Below, piece by piece: positions 7,862 through 17,652 of a DNA stretch of 64,000 bases (position 1 is the first letter of the stretch; each line of letters opens with the position of its first letter). The position numbers and the translations under genes were made by a program. The notes under the pieces were generated by a model. It worked only from the letters and a program-made list of their open reading frames with translations. It did not search any database and was not told the origin of the DNA. The stretch spans positions 2,595,001-2,659,000 of the forward strand of contig NZ_JAZHSB010000001.1 in NCBI RefSeq assembly GCF_036924715.1, in the 5' to 3' direction. Source of the stretch: Bradyrhizobium sp. AZCC 1721. Its GTDB lineage: Bacteria; Pseudomonadota; Alphaproteobacteria; Rhizobiales; Xanthobacteraceae.

Positions 7862-10800
7862 ATGAATATGCGCGCGAAGCGAATGGCCCTTGCGGGCACA
7901 TCGGCACTGGCCGTGGTTTGGTTGAGCCACGCCGCGGCGCTAGCGCAAACCGCAGCGCCCGCGTCACCGACGCCCCAGGCCGCGCCGTCTGCCGAACCAG
8001 CCGCTCCGGCGCCGCCGGCAGCGGGGCAAGCCCCGGCGGAGCAGGCTCCGTCGCAGACCGCGCCGGCCCCGGCGGCCGGACCGCAAGCCACGCCGAGCGC
8101 GCCGGCGGAAATCGACATGCCGCAAGTGACCGTCGAGGGGCGTCAGCCTAAACCCGCGCGGCGGGCCGCGCGCAGCGAGTCCGGTCGGCGTTCGACGACC
8201 GTGGCGGCACCGCTGCCGGGCCCAACGCCCGCGCCCGTGCCCACGTCGCCCTTCAATCCGCCATTCGCGCCGCTGTCGACGATCGGGAGCAACCAGATCC
8301 AGACCGGCAGCAGCAACGGTGGGTTCGGCAGCCTGTTCACCAATATGCCCGGCGCAACATCGGCGGGGCTTGCCACCGAATCGTCGCGCCCGATCTTGCG
8401 TGGCCTGTCGGACGCAAAGGTCCGCATTCAGGAGAACGGCGTCGGTGCGGTCGACGTGTCGGACATCGCGCAGGACCACGCGGTGCCGATCGACCCTCTC
8501 GCCATCCAGAAGGTCGACGTCATTCGCGGACCGGGTGCGCTCCGCTTCGGCTCGCAAGCCGTTGGCGGCGTCGTCGATGTCAACAACAACCGGATTCCGA
8601 CCGCTGCGCCGCTCGGGGGAGTGGCTGCGGAACTGAGGTCGGGTGTGACGAGCGTCAACAAGGGATGGGAGAGCGGCCTGTTGCTGGATGCCGGCGGCCG
8701 CAACGCCGCCGTTCACGCTGACATCTACGGGCGCTCCTCCGGCGATTACAGCGTCCCGAGTTACCCGTATCTGGTCCCGCCAATCCCTGCGCCTGCCTTT
8801 AACGGCAAGCAGCCGAATTCCGCTTCGCAAAGCGCAGGCGCGGCGGTCGGCGGCTCCTGGCTTTTCGACGGCGGTTATGCCGGCATCGCCGTCTCCCGTT
8901 TCACCAGCGACTACTACGTACCCGGTATTGCGACCGCGGAAGCCCGCCAGCACAACGACCTCGAGCAAACCAAGATCAGCTCCAAGGGCGAGTATCGACC
9001 GGACGCAAGCGCGCTTGCCGCGATCAGGTACTGGACCGGATATTCGGAGTACCGGCACGACGAGACCGTGCTAGCCACCACCGGCTTCCAGGAGATTACC
9101 GCCACCTTCAAGAACCGGCAGACCGAAGGCAAGCTCGAGTTCGAACTTGCGCCGTTCGCCACGCCAATCGGTGCGCTGACCAGCATTTTTGGCGCGCAAG
9201 GCGCCTACCAGCAACTCGATACGGCAGGGCAGGCGATCTTGCTTCCGGCCCAGACCAGAACAGCGGCGGCGTACTTTCTCAATGAAGTCAGGCACACGGA
9301 CACGCTGCGCACGCAATTGGCGGGTCGCATCGAGGGGGTCAATGTCGCGGGAACGGCATTCACTTTCCCGCCGAATTTTCTCCCACCACCGGATGAGCCG
9401 GGCAGGGCCGCCGCCAAGCTCGACTTCATGCCGAAGAGCGTCAGCTTCGGCATCATCAAGGATCTTCCATCCTCGCTGGAAGCCAGCCTGACGCTGCAAC
9501 GGATCGAACGTGCGCCGCGCGCTCTCGAACTGTTCGCCCAAGGTCCCGACGGTTCGGAGAAGACGTTCAAGATCGGCAACCCGAACCTCGGAATCGAAAC
9601 CGCGCAGACCGCGGAAATCGGCTTGAAACGTACGGATGGCGATTTCAGGTTCGCCGCGAATGCCTACTACACGTCGTACGACAAGTTCATTTTCTCGCGC
9701 GCCACCGGCATCTTTTGTCAGGAAACGTTTGCTTCATGCGGCGCCGGCACCGATTACATCCAGGTCAACTACGATCAGCGTGACGCGACTTTCCGCGGCG
9801 GCGAACTGGCGTGGCAGTGGGACGCCGCGCAACTTGGCAATGGCACCCTTGGCCTCGATGGCCAATATGATGTGGTGCGGGCGACCTTCACTGACGGCAG
9901 CAACGTGCCGCGCATTCCTCCGATGCGACTAGGCGGCGGCGTCTACTGGCGCAACGACAATTGGTTCGCGCGCGTCGGCGTGTTGCACGCGTTTGCGCAG
10001 AACGACATTCCGCAATTCGACACGCCGACCGCCGGATATGATTTGGTGAAAGTACAACTCGAGCACCGGAAATTCTGGAAGGATTCGCCGTGGGGCGCGG
10101 TTGAGGTCGCGACCGGGGTAGTTGGCGACAATCTGCTCAACGCCAACATTCGCAACTCCGTTCAATTCCACAAGGACGAGATCCTGCAGCCGGGTCGTGG
10201 CTTCAAGCTGTTTCTCAACGTCAAATACGGGGTCGACCGGCCAAGCGGCCCGCCCGGCACCTGGATCGGCACGGCGAGACGGCCGGCCGGCAATGGCTAC
10301 TACAAGAGCCCCGCGCTCGAAGCGGCGGCCTGGAACTGGGCGGGCATCTACGCCGGCGGCAATGTTGGATATTTGAGGGGTGAGGGCGGTACCAACGCTG
10401 CGTTCAACGACGTTGCAACCGGTGCCTCGCTTGCCGGAGCCCGCCTGTCGTCCACGCACGACACCGCCAGTATTGGCGGACAGGCTGGCTACAACTGGAC
10501 GTCGGGCCGGATGCTGGCAGGCATTGAAGGCGATTTCGAATACCGCAATCAGCGCGGAAGCAGCGCCACCGCTTGCCCCGGCAACATCTGCAACCCGGCG
10601 CTCGCTCCGCTCGACGCCACCGTGACGGCGAGTCTGGACTATCGCTTGGGGTGGGTGGCCTCGGTTCGCGGCCGCGTCGGAACGCTTGTGACGCCGGACC
10701 TGCTTGCCTACGCCACCGCGGGCGTTCCGTTCGGCAAGATAACGACGTCAACGGCTATTGCAGGTTTCGACGACGCGGGCGTCGCAACCACCGCGTCTCT

Positions 10801-11038
10801 GGATCGGCACTTGTATCGGTTCGGCTGGACTGTCGGCGCCGGTTTCGAGACGCGGCTGGCAGGCAACTGGACCGCAAAGCTCGAATATCTCCACATGGAT
10901 TTCGGCTCGGTGCGTTCGACGCCGCCTGTGGCGGTCAATACGGCGGTTGCGTTTGACGCCAACACGCGGGTGACCAGTGATGGTGTCAGGATCGGGATGA
11001 ACTACAGATTTGGCAGCGGCGCGACCGTCGTGGATTAA
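7862..11038 (+). CDS. TonB-dependent outer-membrane receptor fused to a C-terminal Omp25/31-like barrel
   Basis: The 1058-residue protein starts MNMRAKRMALAG with a signal peptide ending near AAALAQ, then an Ala/Pro-rich linker and a TonB-box-like segment (MPQVTVEG). The plug domain follows (SRPILRGLSDAKVRIQENG, VDVIRGPGALRFGSQAVGG), then a 22-strand-type barrel ending RGFKLFLNVKYG near residue 790. Instead of stopping, the frame continues for about 265 residues beginning WNWAGIYAGGNVGYLRGEG, which is the start of rhizobial Omp25/Omp31-type eight-stranded barrels, and ends MNYRFGSG. It should import a metal or metal complex across the outer membrane using the TonB/ExbBD proteins encoded convergently. 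Divergence from mntR suggests manganese; the substrate is inferred. ATG 7862 is chosen because upstream codons lie antisense to mntR. Confidence 0.88.
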   Translation: MNMRAKRMALAGTSALAVVWLSHAAALAQTAAPASPTPQAAPSAEPAAPAPPAAGQAPAEQAPSQTAPAPAAGPQATPSAPAEIDMPQVTVEGRQPKPARRAARSESGRRSTTVAAPLPGPTPAPVPTSPFNPPFAPLSTIGSNQIQTGSSNGGFGSLFTNMPGATSAGLATESSRPILRGLSDAKVRIQENGVGAVDVSDIAQDHAVPIDPLAIQKVDVIRGPGALRFGSQAVGGVVDVNNNRIPTAAPLGGVAAELRSGVTSVNKGWESGLLLDAGGRNAAVHADIYGRSSGDYSVPSYPYLVPPIPAPAFNGKQPNSASQSAGAAVGGSWLFDGGYAGIAVSRFTSDYYVPGIATAEARQHNDLEQTKISSKGEYRPDASALAAIRYWTGYSEYRHDETVLATTGFQEITATFKNRQTEGKLEFELAPFATPIGALTSIFGAQGAYQQLDTAGQAILLPAQTRTAAAYFLNEVRHTDTLRTQLAGRIEGVNVAGTAFTFPPNFLPPPDEPGRAAAKLDFMPKSVSFGIIKDLPSSLEASLTLQRIERAPRALELFAQGPDGSEKTFKIGNPNLGIETAQTAEIGLKRTDGDFRFAANAYYTSYDKFIFSRATGIFCQETFASCGAGTDYIQVNYDQRDATFRGGELAWQWDAAQLGNGTLGLDGQYDVVRATFTDGSNVPRIPPMRLGGGVYWRNDNWFARVGVLHAFAQNDIPQFDTPTAGYDLVKVQLEHRKFWKDSPWGAVEVATGVVGDNLLNANIRNSVQFHKDEILQPGRGFKLFLNVKYGVDRPSGPPGTWIGTARRPAGNGYYKSPALEAAAWNWAGIYAGGNVGYLRGEGGTNAAFNDVATGASLAGARLSSTHDTASIGGQAGYNWTSGRMLAGIEGDFEYRNQRGSSATACPGNICNPALAPLDATVTASLDYRLGWVASVRGRVGTLVTPDLLAYATAGVPFGKITTSTAIAGFDDAGVATTASLDRHLYRFGWTVGAGFETRLAGNWTAKLEYLHMDFGSVRSTPPVAVNTAVAFDANTRVTSDGVRIGMNYRFGSGATVVD

Positions 11039-11090
11039 CGCATCGAACTGATGTTGTGATCAGACGGTCGGATGCCGCTTGCTATCTGCC

Positions 11091-11840
11091 CTATTTGACC
11101 GTGAAGCGGATCGGCTGCCTCACGACAACGAATTCGCCGGGAAACATTGCGGGCGGCGAAGGGAAGGGCTGCGCGCGCTTGAGGAGCGCGAGCGCTTCCT
11201 CGTCAAGGGCGCCGGATCCCGAACTTTGAGTTACACGCGCGCTGACAACCATTCCCTTGCGATCAAGCGTAAACGACACCTGCGCCGTCCCTTGCTCGCG
11301 CCGCGACCGCGCTGCTTCCGGATACCGCTTGTTCTTTTCAACCAAAGCAAGGACCTGGGTTCGCCATGTCACGACGGCCTCCGAATTCTTGTCATTCGGC
11401 ACACCCTGGGTCGGCGCAACGGCGACCGGTGCGATCCGTTCGTTGATCGCGGGTGGTGCTGATGTCGTGGCGGCCGCCGCCTGCTGCTGCGTCACGTCAG
11501 GCTGCGGCTTGCTCTGCAAAGCAGCCGCGTCCGGATTGGCAGCGGGCGGCAACTCGGGCGTTTCATCGGGCGGCGTTTCATCGGACTTCGCCACCGGCTG
11601 CGCCTCCGACATCACCTGCTCCGGGCCGGGCGCAATGTCGGTCGGCGTCGTCGCTGGTGCTGCGGCCAACGGTGCTAGGTCGACCACGATCGCGCCCGAA
11701 GGTTCGGCAGCCACCGTGTCATCCACATCGCGCCAGGTGGCGAGCGTGGCAGTCAATCCGGCATAGACGCACAGCACCGCGAGGCTGCTGAACATCCATC
11801 GTCGAAGGTCAGAACGATCTTCGGCCGCAAGCTGCATCAT
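11091..11840 (-). CDS. tonB: Energy transducer TonB
   Basis: The 249-residue inner-membrane protein has an N-terminal anchor (WMFSSLAVLCVYAGLTATLA), a Pro/Ala/Gln-rich periplasmic spacer, and a C-terminal TonB domain (RYPEAARSRREQGTAQVSFTLDRKG split across the domain start; ends PIRFTVK). It transmits proton-motive force from ExbBD to outer-membrane receptors. It is the last gene of exbB-exbD-tonB; its ATG overlaps the exbD stop (ATGA). The gene is convergent with the TonB-dependent receptor, whose stop lies 52 nt away. Confidence 0.92.
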   Translation of the reverse strand: MMQLAAEDRSDLRRWMFSSLAVLCVYAGLTATLATWRDVDDTVAAEPSGAIVVDLAPLAAAPATTPTDIAPGPEQVMSEAQPVAKSDETPPDETPELPPAANPDAAALQSKPQPDVTQQQAAAATTSAPPAINERIAPVAVAPTQGVPNDKNSEAVVTWRTQVLALVEKNKRYPEAARSRREQGTAQVSFTLDRKGMVVSARVTQSSGSGALDEEALALLKRAQPFPSPPAMFPGEFVVVRQPIRFTVK

Positions 11841-12262
11841 GGCGATGAGGCTTGCTCCATTCCGACCAGGGCTACCTTGAGGTAGCCGGCGGCCCGCAAC
11901 ATGTTCATGACCTGCATCACCTCGCCATAGGGGACGAGCTTGTCGGCGCGCAGGAAAATGCGGGTGTCCTTCTGGCCGCTGGTGCTTGCATCGAGCGCGC
12001 CGGGCAGTGCGCTCCGCTCCACGGTATCGTTCCCGACGGAAAGCGACAGGTCCGGCTTCACCGTCAGATAGACCGGCTTGTCCGGCCGCGGCTGCGGCTG
12101 CGCGTTCGACGCCGGAAGATCGACGGCGATATCGACGGTCGCAAGCGGGGCAGCAACCATGAAGATGATAAGCAGAACGAGGATGACGTCGATGAACGGC
12201 GTCACGTTGATCTCATGGACTTCGGCGAGATCGCCGTTGCCTTGGTTCAGGCTGGCGGCCAT
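11837..12262 (-). CDS. exbD: Biopolymer transport protein ExbD
   Basis: The 141-residue product has a short cytoplasmic N-terminus (EVHEINVTPFIDVILVLLI), in which the Asp of the membrane helix is the proton-conducting residue of ExbD/TolR proteins, and a periplasmic domain ending with AGYLKVALVGMEQ. It works with ExbB and TonB to energise outer-membrane uptake. It sits between exbB (5-nt gap) and tonB (4-nt overlap), giving a tightly coupled operon. Confidence 0.93.
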   Translation of the reverse strand: MAASLNQGNGDLAEVHEINVTPFIDVILVLLIIFMVAAPLATVDIAVDLPASNAQPQPRPDKPVYLTVKPDLSLSVGNDTVERSALPGALDASTSGQKDTRIFLRADKLVPYGEVMQVMNMLRAAGYLKVALVGMEQASSP

Positions 12263-12267
12263 GGCTG

Positions 12268-13134
12268 CTACTCCGCCGCTGCGAGGTGCCGCCGCACCAG
12301 CATGGTGCCGCTATCGAGGTCGCGGCCGACCAGTCGCGTAATCTCTGCGGATCCGTCCCCGAGCAGCGCCCGGTAGGAAGCGATCTGGCGTGCAAAGAGA
12401 TTGTAGATCATGACGGCGGGAATCGCCGCCACCAGCCCGAGCGCCGTCGCCAGCAGTGCCTCGGCAATTCCAGGCGCGACCACGGCGAGGTTGGTGGTTT
12501 GCGACTTCGATATTCCGATGAAGCTGTTCATGATTCCCCAGACCGTGCCGAACAGTCCGACGAAGGGGCCGGTCGATCCGATGGTCGCAAGCACGCCGGT
12601 GCCTAGTCCGATGCGCCGGCTTGCCGCCGCCTCGATCTGCTGCAGCCGGGAGGCGATCCTTGCCTTGATCCCCTCCTTGTCCATTCGATCGGTGCTCAAT
12701 CTCAATTCTGCCAGGGCACCCTCGAGCAACTGGGCAACTGCGCCCTCGGGGACCTGCCGCACGGCGTCTTCCACGTTCCGGACGTCGGCGAGCTCGCGCA
12801 GGGCGTGCCGGGCGTTCCGTCGCGCCTTGATCAGCTCGATCGTCTTTGCGAGCCATACCGTCCAGGTGACCGCGGTCGCAAAGGCCAGACCGATCATCAC
12901 CGCTTTGACGACGACGTCGGCCTGCATGAACATGCCCCAGGGGCTGAGATCGCGAGGCAGCGCTGCAGCCGCGATCACCGTCCTTTCCGTTGCGTCCTGG
13001 GCGGCGGTCGGAAATGACAGCAACAGCAGCGGAAGTGACAGAAGCAGAACGCTGCGGCGAAGTTTCAGGTCAACTGGAATTTTGACAGGGGTGGAGGGAA
13101 CAGCGCCACGTCGAAGTGCTTTCCAGGATCGCAT
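12268..13134 (-). CDS. exbB: Biopolymer transport protein ExbB (MotA/TolQ/ExbB channel)
   Basis: The 288-residue product has a signal-like N-terminal helix (SVLLLSLPLLLLSFPTAAQ), a periplasmic stretch and three membrane helices. The MotA/TolQ/ExbB core is clear: LGTGVLATIGSTGPFVGLFGT, then GIMNSFIGISKSQTTNLAVVAPGIAEALLATALGLVAAIPAVM in parts. ExbB pentamers with ExbD form the proton channel for TonB. The start ATG 13134 fits the 42-nt distance to the promoter/operator at 13173-13201. First gene of the exbB-exbD-tonB operon. Confidence 0.92.
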   Translation of the reverse strand: MRSWKALRRGAVPSTPVKIPVDLKLRRSVLLLSLPLLLLSFPTAAQDATERTVIAAAALPRDLSPWGMFMQADVVVKAVMIGLAFATAVTWTVWLAKTIELIKARRNARHALRELADVRNVEDAVRQVPEGAVAQLLEGALAELRLSTDRMDKEGIKARIASRLQQIEAAASRRIGLGTGVLATIGSTGPFVGLFGTVWGIMNSFIGISKSQTTNLAVVAPGIAEALLATALGLVAAIPAVMIYNLFARQIASYRALLGDGSAEITRLVGRDLDSGTMLVRRHLAAAE

Positions 13135-13170
13135 CAATCTGCCTCTGCACGCAATTAATGTCTCAGCCCC

Positions 13171-13194
13171 ATTGTGTAGCATCGCCTACGTCTT
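13171..13194. promoter_or_regulatory. MntR-box-like dyad inside the exbB promoter
   Basis: GTAG (13176-13179) and CTAC (13186-13189) are spaced by 6 nt and share the flank CCTACGT-N-TTGGTG with the copy at 7789-7812. The dyad fills the spacer of a putative promoter. Confidence 0.5.
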
Positions 13195-13201
13195 GGTGCA
13201 A
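13173..13201 (-). promoter_or_regulatory. Putative exbB-exbD-tonB promoter
   Basis: Read leftward, TTGCAC (13196-13201) is followed after 17 nt by TACACA (13173-13178), 38 nt before the exbB ATG. The MntR-like dyad lies between and over these boxes. Confidence 0.45.
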
Positions 13202-13459
13202 ACGCTATGGGCCGAGGTATGAGGTCTCGACGGTGCATGCAGGATCCGCTGCAATTTCCCGTTGATGGATTTGCGAGCCGCGGTCCGGCGGAGAAGCCAG
13301 GGCGAACTGCGCCGAGGAACTCCGGATCGCTGGCTGTGGCAAGCCGGTCTCCCGGCTTTTCTGCCGCAATTGTCAATTGCCGGGCTTGCCGCCGGTGGTG
13401 TAAAGCGGCGCATCGGCGCTGGCTTGGGAAGGCGCCGTTCCGCCCCCGGGAACTACTTG

Positions 13460-14563
13460 ATGACGCTGTGGTTTGTGTTCGCGCTGATGACGGTCGCGGC
13501 GATTTTTGCCGTGCTCTGGCCATTGAGCCGCGGCTCGTCTGTGCAGGCCGGCGGCAGCGAGGCGGTCGTCTACAAGGATCAGCTCGCCGAGATCGACCGC
13601 GATGTCGCAGCCGGGTTGATCGGCCTGTCCGAAGCCGAGGCGGCGCGTGTCGAAATCGGCCGCCGCCTGCTCGCCGCAGCGGACGGGGAGCGCAACCTGC
13701 CGGCGCGCGCCAATCTTGGCCTGCGCCGTGCCTCGGCTGTCGTAGCGCTGGTGGGTTTGCCGATCGCGGCAGTGACGTTCTACCTCGCGCTTGGATCGCC
13801 GCGTCTCGGCGACTTCCCGCTCGCCTCGCGCAGCCGTATGGCGGACGCCAGCCAGCCGCTCGAAAACATGGTGGCGCAGGTCGAAGCGCATCTGGAGAAG
13901 AATCCGACCGATGGTCGCGGCTGGACCGTGCTGGCGCCCGTGCTGGCGCGGCTCGGTCGGTTCGATGACTCGATCCGGGCCTACCGCAACGCGATTCAAC
14001 ACGCCGGCGACAGCGCCGAACGCCGCTCCGATCTCGGTGAGGCGCTGGTTGGCAGCGCGGGCGGCGTCGTCACGGCGGAGGCCAAGGGCGAATTCGAGCG
14101 CGCGGTCGCGCAAGACGCCGACGATCCCAAGGCCAGCTATTTCCTCGGGCTCGCTGCCGAACAGGACGGCCGGAAGGCCGATGCTGCGGCGATTTGGCGG
14201 GCGATGCTGTCAAAGGCGCCGGCCGACGCGCCGTGGCGGGCGTTGATCGAGGCGGCGCTGACCCGGGTCGGCGCCCCCGCCGCGCCGGCGCTCTCCGATG
14301 ATGCGATGGCCGCGGCCAGGGACATGAACGAGGCGGACCGCGGGACGATGGTCCGCGGCATGGTCGATCGGCTGGCGGCGCGGCTGAAGCAGGACGGCAG
14401 CGATGTCGAGGGTTGGTTGCGGCTGGTGCGAGCCTATATGGTGATGGGCGAACGCGACAAGGCGACGAGCGCGCGCACCGAAGCGCGCCAGGCGGTCGCG
14501 GGCGATGCCGAACGCTTGCGCCAGCTCAATGAAGGTCTGAAGAATCTCGGGCTTGATGGATAG
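13460..14563 (+). CDS. cycH: Cytochrome c biogenesis protein CcmI/CycH
   Basis: The 367-residue protein has an N-terminal membrane helix ([22 protein letters not shown]), a cytoplasmic coiled segment ([29 protein letters not shown]), a second helix ([19 protein letters not shown]) and a periplasmic TPR-rich domain ([27 protein letters not shown]). CcmI/CycH holds apocytochrome c and delivers it to the CcmF/H haem ligation complex. ATG 13460 is the start expected from the family; the frame is open upstream. It heads the cycHJKL cluster, whose genes follow with short gaps. Confidence 0.92.
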   Translation: MTLWFVFALMTVAAIFAVLWPLSRGSSVQAGGSEAVVYKDQLAEIDRDVAAGLIGLSEAEAARVEIGRRLLAAADGERNLPARANLGLRRASAVVALVGLPIAAVTFYLALGSPRLGDFPLASRSRMADASQPLENMVAQVEAHLEKNPTDGRGWTVLAPVLARLGRFDDSIRAYRNAIQHAGDSAERRSDLGEALVGSAGGVVTAEAKGEFERAVAQDADDPKASYFLGLAAEQDGRKADAAAIWRAMLSKAPADAPWRALIEAALTRVGAPAAPALSDDAMAAARDMNEADRGTMVRGMVDRLAARLKQDGSDVEGWLRLVRAYMVMGERDKATSARTEARQAVAGDAERLRQLNEGLKNLGLDG

Positions 14564-14604
14564 AGCCGGATGGCGGAACCCAAAGACGAAGGCAGGGGAT
14601 ATTG

Positions 14605-15096
14605 ATGACGCGCAAGCAGCGGCGTTTGACCATGATCGGCGGTTCGCTCGCGGTGCTTGCGGTTGCGGCGGCGCTGGTGCTGAACGCGATGCGCGATTCC
14701 ATCGTGTTCTTTTCCACGCCGACCATGGCGGCGGAAAAGCATATCCCGCCCGGCAAGCGGTTCCGCCTCGGCGGCCTGGTGCAGCCGGGCTCGCTGGTGC
14801 GCGGCGACAACCTTGCCGTGAACTTCAGCATCGCCGACGGCAGCGCCACGCTGCCCGTCGCCTATAAGGGAATGTTGCCGGACCTGTTCCGCGAAGGGCA
14901 GGGCGTCGTCGCCGAGGGCGCGCTCGATGCGTCAGGCGTGTTCAAGGCCGATACCGTGCTGGCCAAGCATGACGAGACCTATATGCCCAGGGACGTCGCC
15001 GACGCCCTGAAGAAGCAGGGGCACTGGAAGGACGACTACGGCGCGAAGCCCGGCGCCACGGCCGCATCTGCGCCGGTGCAGGGGACCGCGAAGTGA
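14605..15096 (+). CDS. cycJ: Haem chaperone CcmE/CycJ
   Basis: The 163-residue protein has a membrane anchor ([22 protein letters not shown]) and a periplasmic OB-fold with the haem-binding His in [12 protein letters not shown], the covalent-haem motif of CcmE together with the following Tyr. It carries haem from CcmC to CcmF in cytochrome c maturation. ATG 14605 is preferred over TTG 14602; GGCAGGGG lies upstream. Its stop overlaps the ccmF start by 4 nt. Confidence 0.95.
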   Translation: MTRKQRRLTMIGGSLAVLAVAAALVLNAMRDSIVFFSTPTMAAEKHIPPGKRFRLGGLVQPGSLVRGDNLAVNFSIADGSATLPVAYKGMLPDLFREGQGVVAEGALDASGVFKADTVLAKHDETYMPRDVADALKKQGHWKDDYGAKPGATAASAPVQGTAK

Positions 15097-17075
15097 TCGC
15101 GGAAGCGGGGCATTACGCGCTGGTGCTGGCGCTCGCACTTGCGCTGATCCAGTCCACGGTTCCGATGCTGGGCGCGCGCTGGGGCGATCCTGCGCTGATG
15201 AACGTCGGTCGCTCCACGGCGCTGGCGCAATTGCTGTTCGTGGCGGCCTCGTTCACGGCCCTGGTGATGCTGCACGTCAACTCGGATTTTTCCGTCGTCA
15301 ACGTGTTCGAGAATTCGCACTCGATGAAGCCGTTGCTCTACAAGACCACCGGCGTGTGGGGCAATCACGAAGGATCGATGCTGCTGTGGGTGTCGATCCT
15401 GGCGCTGTTCGGCGGCCTGGTTGCCGCCTTCGGCATCAATTTGCCGCTGTCGCTGCGCGCCCATGTGCTGGCCGTGCAGGGCTGGATCGCGGCTGCGTTC
15501 TATCTGTTCATCCTGGTCACGTCGAACCCGTTCCTGCGCATCGCAAGCCCGCCGATCGAGGGCCGTGACCTCAATCCGGTGCTGCAGGACATTGGGCTGG
15601 CCGTGCATCCGCCGATGCTCTATCTCGGCTATGTCGGATTTTCGATCTCGTTCTCGTTCGCGATCGCCGCCTTGATCGAAGGCCGGATCGACGCGGCCTG
15701 GGCGCGCTGGGTGCGGCCGTGGACGCTCGTGGCGTGGATCTTCCTCACGCTCGGCATCGCCATGGGTTCTTACTGGGCCTATTACGAGCTGGGCTGGGGC
15801 GGCTGGTGGTTCTGGGATCCGGTCGAGAATGCTTCGCTGATGCCCTGGCTCGCCGGCACCGCGCTGCTGCATTCCGCCGTCGTGATGGAAAAGCGCAACG
15901 CGCTGAAGGTCTGGACGATCCTGCTGTCGATCCTGACGTTTTCGCTGTCGCTGCTTGGCACCTTCCTGGTGCGCTCGGGCGTGCTGACCTCGGTGCACGC
16001 GTTCGCGACCGATCCCTCGCGCGGCGTGTTCATCCTGCTGATCCTGTGCCTGTTCATCGGCGGCAGTCTTACGCTGTATGCCTGGCGCGCCTCGGCGCTG
16101 AAGCAGGGCGGGCTGTTCGCGCCGGTCTCGCGCGAGGGCGCGCTGGTGCTCAACAATCTCTTTCTCACCTCCGCCTGCGCCACCGTGTTCATCGGAACGC
16201 TGTATCCGCTGGCGCTGGAAGTGCTGACCGGCGACAAGATTTCGGTCGGCGCACCGTTTTTCAACCTGACCTTTGGGCCGCTGTTCGTGCCGCTCCTGGT
16301 CGCCATGCCGTTTGCGCCGCTGCTGGCCTGGAAGCGCGGCGATCTCCTCGGCGCAGCGCAGCGGCTGACCGCGGCCGGCATCGCGGCGCTGGTCGCGATT
16401 GCGGTGCTGTTTGCATGGACCCATGGCGGAGCCACGCTCGCCCCGCTGGCGATTGGGCTCGCGATATTCGTGATTGGCGGCGCCTTGAGTGATCTTGCCG
16501 AACGCGTGGCGCTGTTCCGCGTCCCCTTGGCCACCGCGATGGCCCGTGCGCGTGGGCTACCGCGCGCGACCTGGGGCACGGCGTTCGCGCATGCCGGCAT
16601 TGGCGTCGCGCTGATCGGCATCGTCTGCGAGACCACCTGGAATAGCGAATATATCGGCACGATGAAGCCGCGCGATGTCGCAAGCGTCGCCGGCTATCAG
16701 TTGAAGCTCGACGAGATCACGCAACGGCAGGGACCGAACTTCCGTGAGATGATCGCGCAGTTCACGGTTGCACTCGACGGCGAAACGCTCCAGGTGATGA
16801 TGCCATCGAAGCGCAACTTCACCACGCGGAGCTCGTCGACGACCGAGGCCGCGCTGCTGACCCGCGGCGCCAGCCAGCTCTACGTATCGCTCGGCGACAC
16901 CAATGCGGAGGGCGCCATCGCGGTGCGCATCTATCACAAGCCGCTGGTGCTCCTGATCTGGTGGGGCCCTGTCCTGATGGCGTTCGGCGGTCTGCTGTCG
17001 CTCTCGGACCGCCGCCTGCGCGTCGGCGCGCCCAAGCCGGCCAAGGCCGCCCGCGCGCTGCAGCCGGCGGAGTAG
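15093..17075 (+). CDS. cycK: Haem lyase subunit CcmF/CycK
   Basis: The 660-residue polytopic membrane protein carries the tryptophan-rich WWD haem-handling motif ([20 protein letters not shown]) and many membrane helices, ending with a periplasmic loop and final helix ([20 protein letters not shown]). Conserved His residues flank the motif ([11 protein letters not shown] and ALLHSAV). CcmF reduces and attaches haem to apocytochrome c. The GTG start overlaps the cycJ stop. Normal length for the family. Confidence 0.96.
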   Translation: MIAEAGHYALVLALALALIQSTVPMLGARWGDPALMNVGRSTALAQLLFVAASFTALVMLHVNSDFSVVNVFENSHSMKPLLYKTTGVWGNHEGSMLLWVSILALFGGLVAAFGINLPLSLRAHVLAVQGWIAAAFYLFILVTSNPFLRIASPPIEGRDLNPVLQDIGLAVHPPMLYLGYVGFSISFSFAIAALIEGRIDAAWARWVRPWTLVAWIFLTLGIAMGSYWAYYELGWGGWWFWDPVENASLMPWLAGTALLHSAVVMEKRNALKVWTILLSILTFSLSLLGTFLVRSGVLTSVHAFATDPSRGVFILLILCLFIGGSLTLYAWRASALKQGGLFAPVSREGALVLNNLFLTSACATVFIGTLYPLALEVLTGDKISVGAPFFNLTFGPLFVPLLVAMPFAPLLAWKRGDLLGAAQRLTAAGIAALVAIAVLFAWTHGGATLAPLAIGLAIFVIGGALSDLAERVALFRVPLATAMARARGLPRATWGTAFAHAGIGVALIGIVCETTWNSEYIGTMKPRDVASVAGYQLKLDEITQRQGPNFREMIAQFTVALDGETLQVMMPSKRNFTTRSSSTTEAALLTRGASQLYVSLGDTNAEGAIAVRIYHKPLVLLIWWGPVLMAFGGLLSLSDRRLRVGAPKPAKAARALQPAE

Positions 17076-17079
17076 GGCC

Positions 17080-17577
17080 TTGAAGCGCCTCATTGCAGCA
17101 TGTGTGCTGGTTGTCGCCGCGACGCTCTGCGGGCCGGCTCACGCCGTGCAGCCCGACGAGATCATGGCCGATCCGGCAAAGGAGGCGCGAGCTCGCGACC
17201 TGTCGCGCGAGCTGCGCTGCATGGTGTGCCAGAACCAGTCGATCGACGATTCCGACGCCCCGCTGGCGCGCGACCTGCGCCTGTTGGTGCGCGAGCGGAT
17301 CGCCTCCGGCGACAGCGACAGCCAGGTGATCGATTTTCTGGTCGCGCGCTATGGCGAGTTCGTGCTGCTGAAGCCGCGCTTCACGCCGCATACGCTGCTG
17401 CTCTGGCTGCTGCCGCCGCTCGCGTTGGCCGGAGGCGGGCTGGCGCTCTGGTTCTACAGCCGCCGCCGTTCGAATGCCGGCAGCGCGACCGATCCTTCGC
17501 TGTTGCATCTGACGGAAGAGGAAGAGGCGAGGCTGGAGCGCTTGCTCGCAGCCGATGCGCCGGACAAGAAGCCTTAA
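17080..17577 (+). CDS. cycL: Cytochrome c maturation thiol-reductase CcmH/CycL
   Basis: The 165-residue protein starts at TTG 17080 with a signal peptide (MKRLIAACVLVVAATLCGPAHA) and contains the redox motif LRCMVCQNQ, which marks CcmH and reduces the apocytochrome CXXCH disulfide. A C-terminal membrane helix (TLLLWLLPPLALAGGGLALWFY) anchors it. It ends the cycHJKL cluster, 4 nt after cycK. Confidence 0.95.
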   Translation: MKRLIAACVLVVAATLCGPAHAVQPDEIMADPAKEARARDLSRELRCMVCQNQSIDDSDAPLARDLRLLVRERIASGDSDSQVIDFLVARYGEFVLLKPRFTPHTLLLWLLPPLALAGGGLALWFYSRRRSNAGSATDPSLLHLTEEEEARLERLLAADAPDKKP

Positions 17578-17652
17578 GCCCACCGTTGCAAGCGGGCAGG
17601 CTTCAGCTATGACTTCCCTGTCAAAATAAACGTAACGAGGGAGAAACCGGAC

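Larger units (their letters stand above)
13135..13459. other. Divergent intergenic region between exbB and cycH
   Basis: It contains the exbB promoter and its MntR-like dyad at its left end. The cycH frame is open upstream to 13262, but the added residues are Arg-rich and unlike any known CcmI start. No further gene is seen. Confidence 0.5.

Noticed and set aside
15036..16424. 462-residue minus-strand frame over cycK
   Set aside because: Gln/Arg-rich low-complexity translation, opposite to the well-supported CcmF gene.
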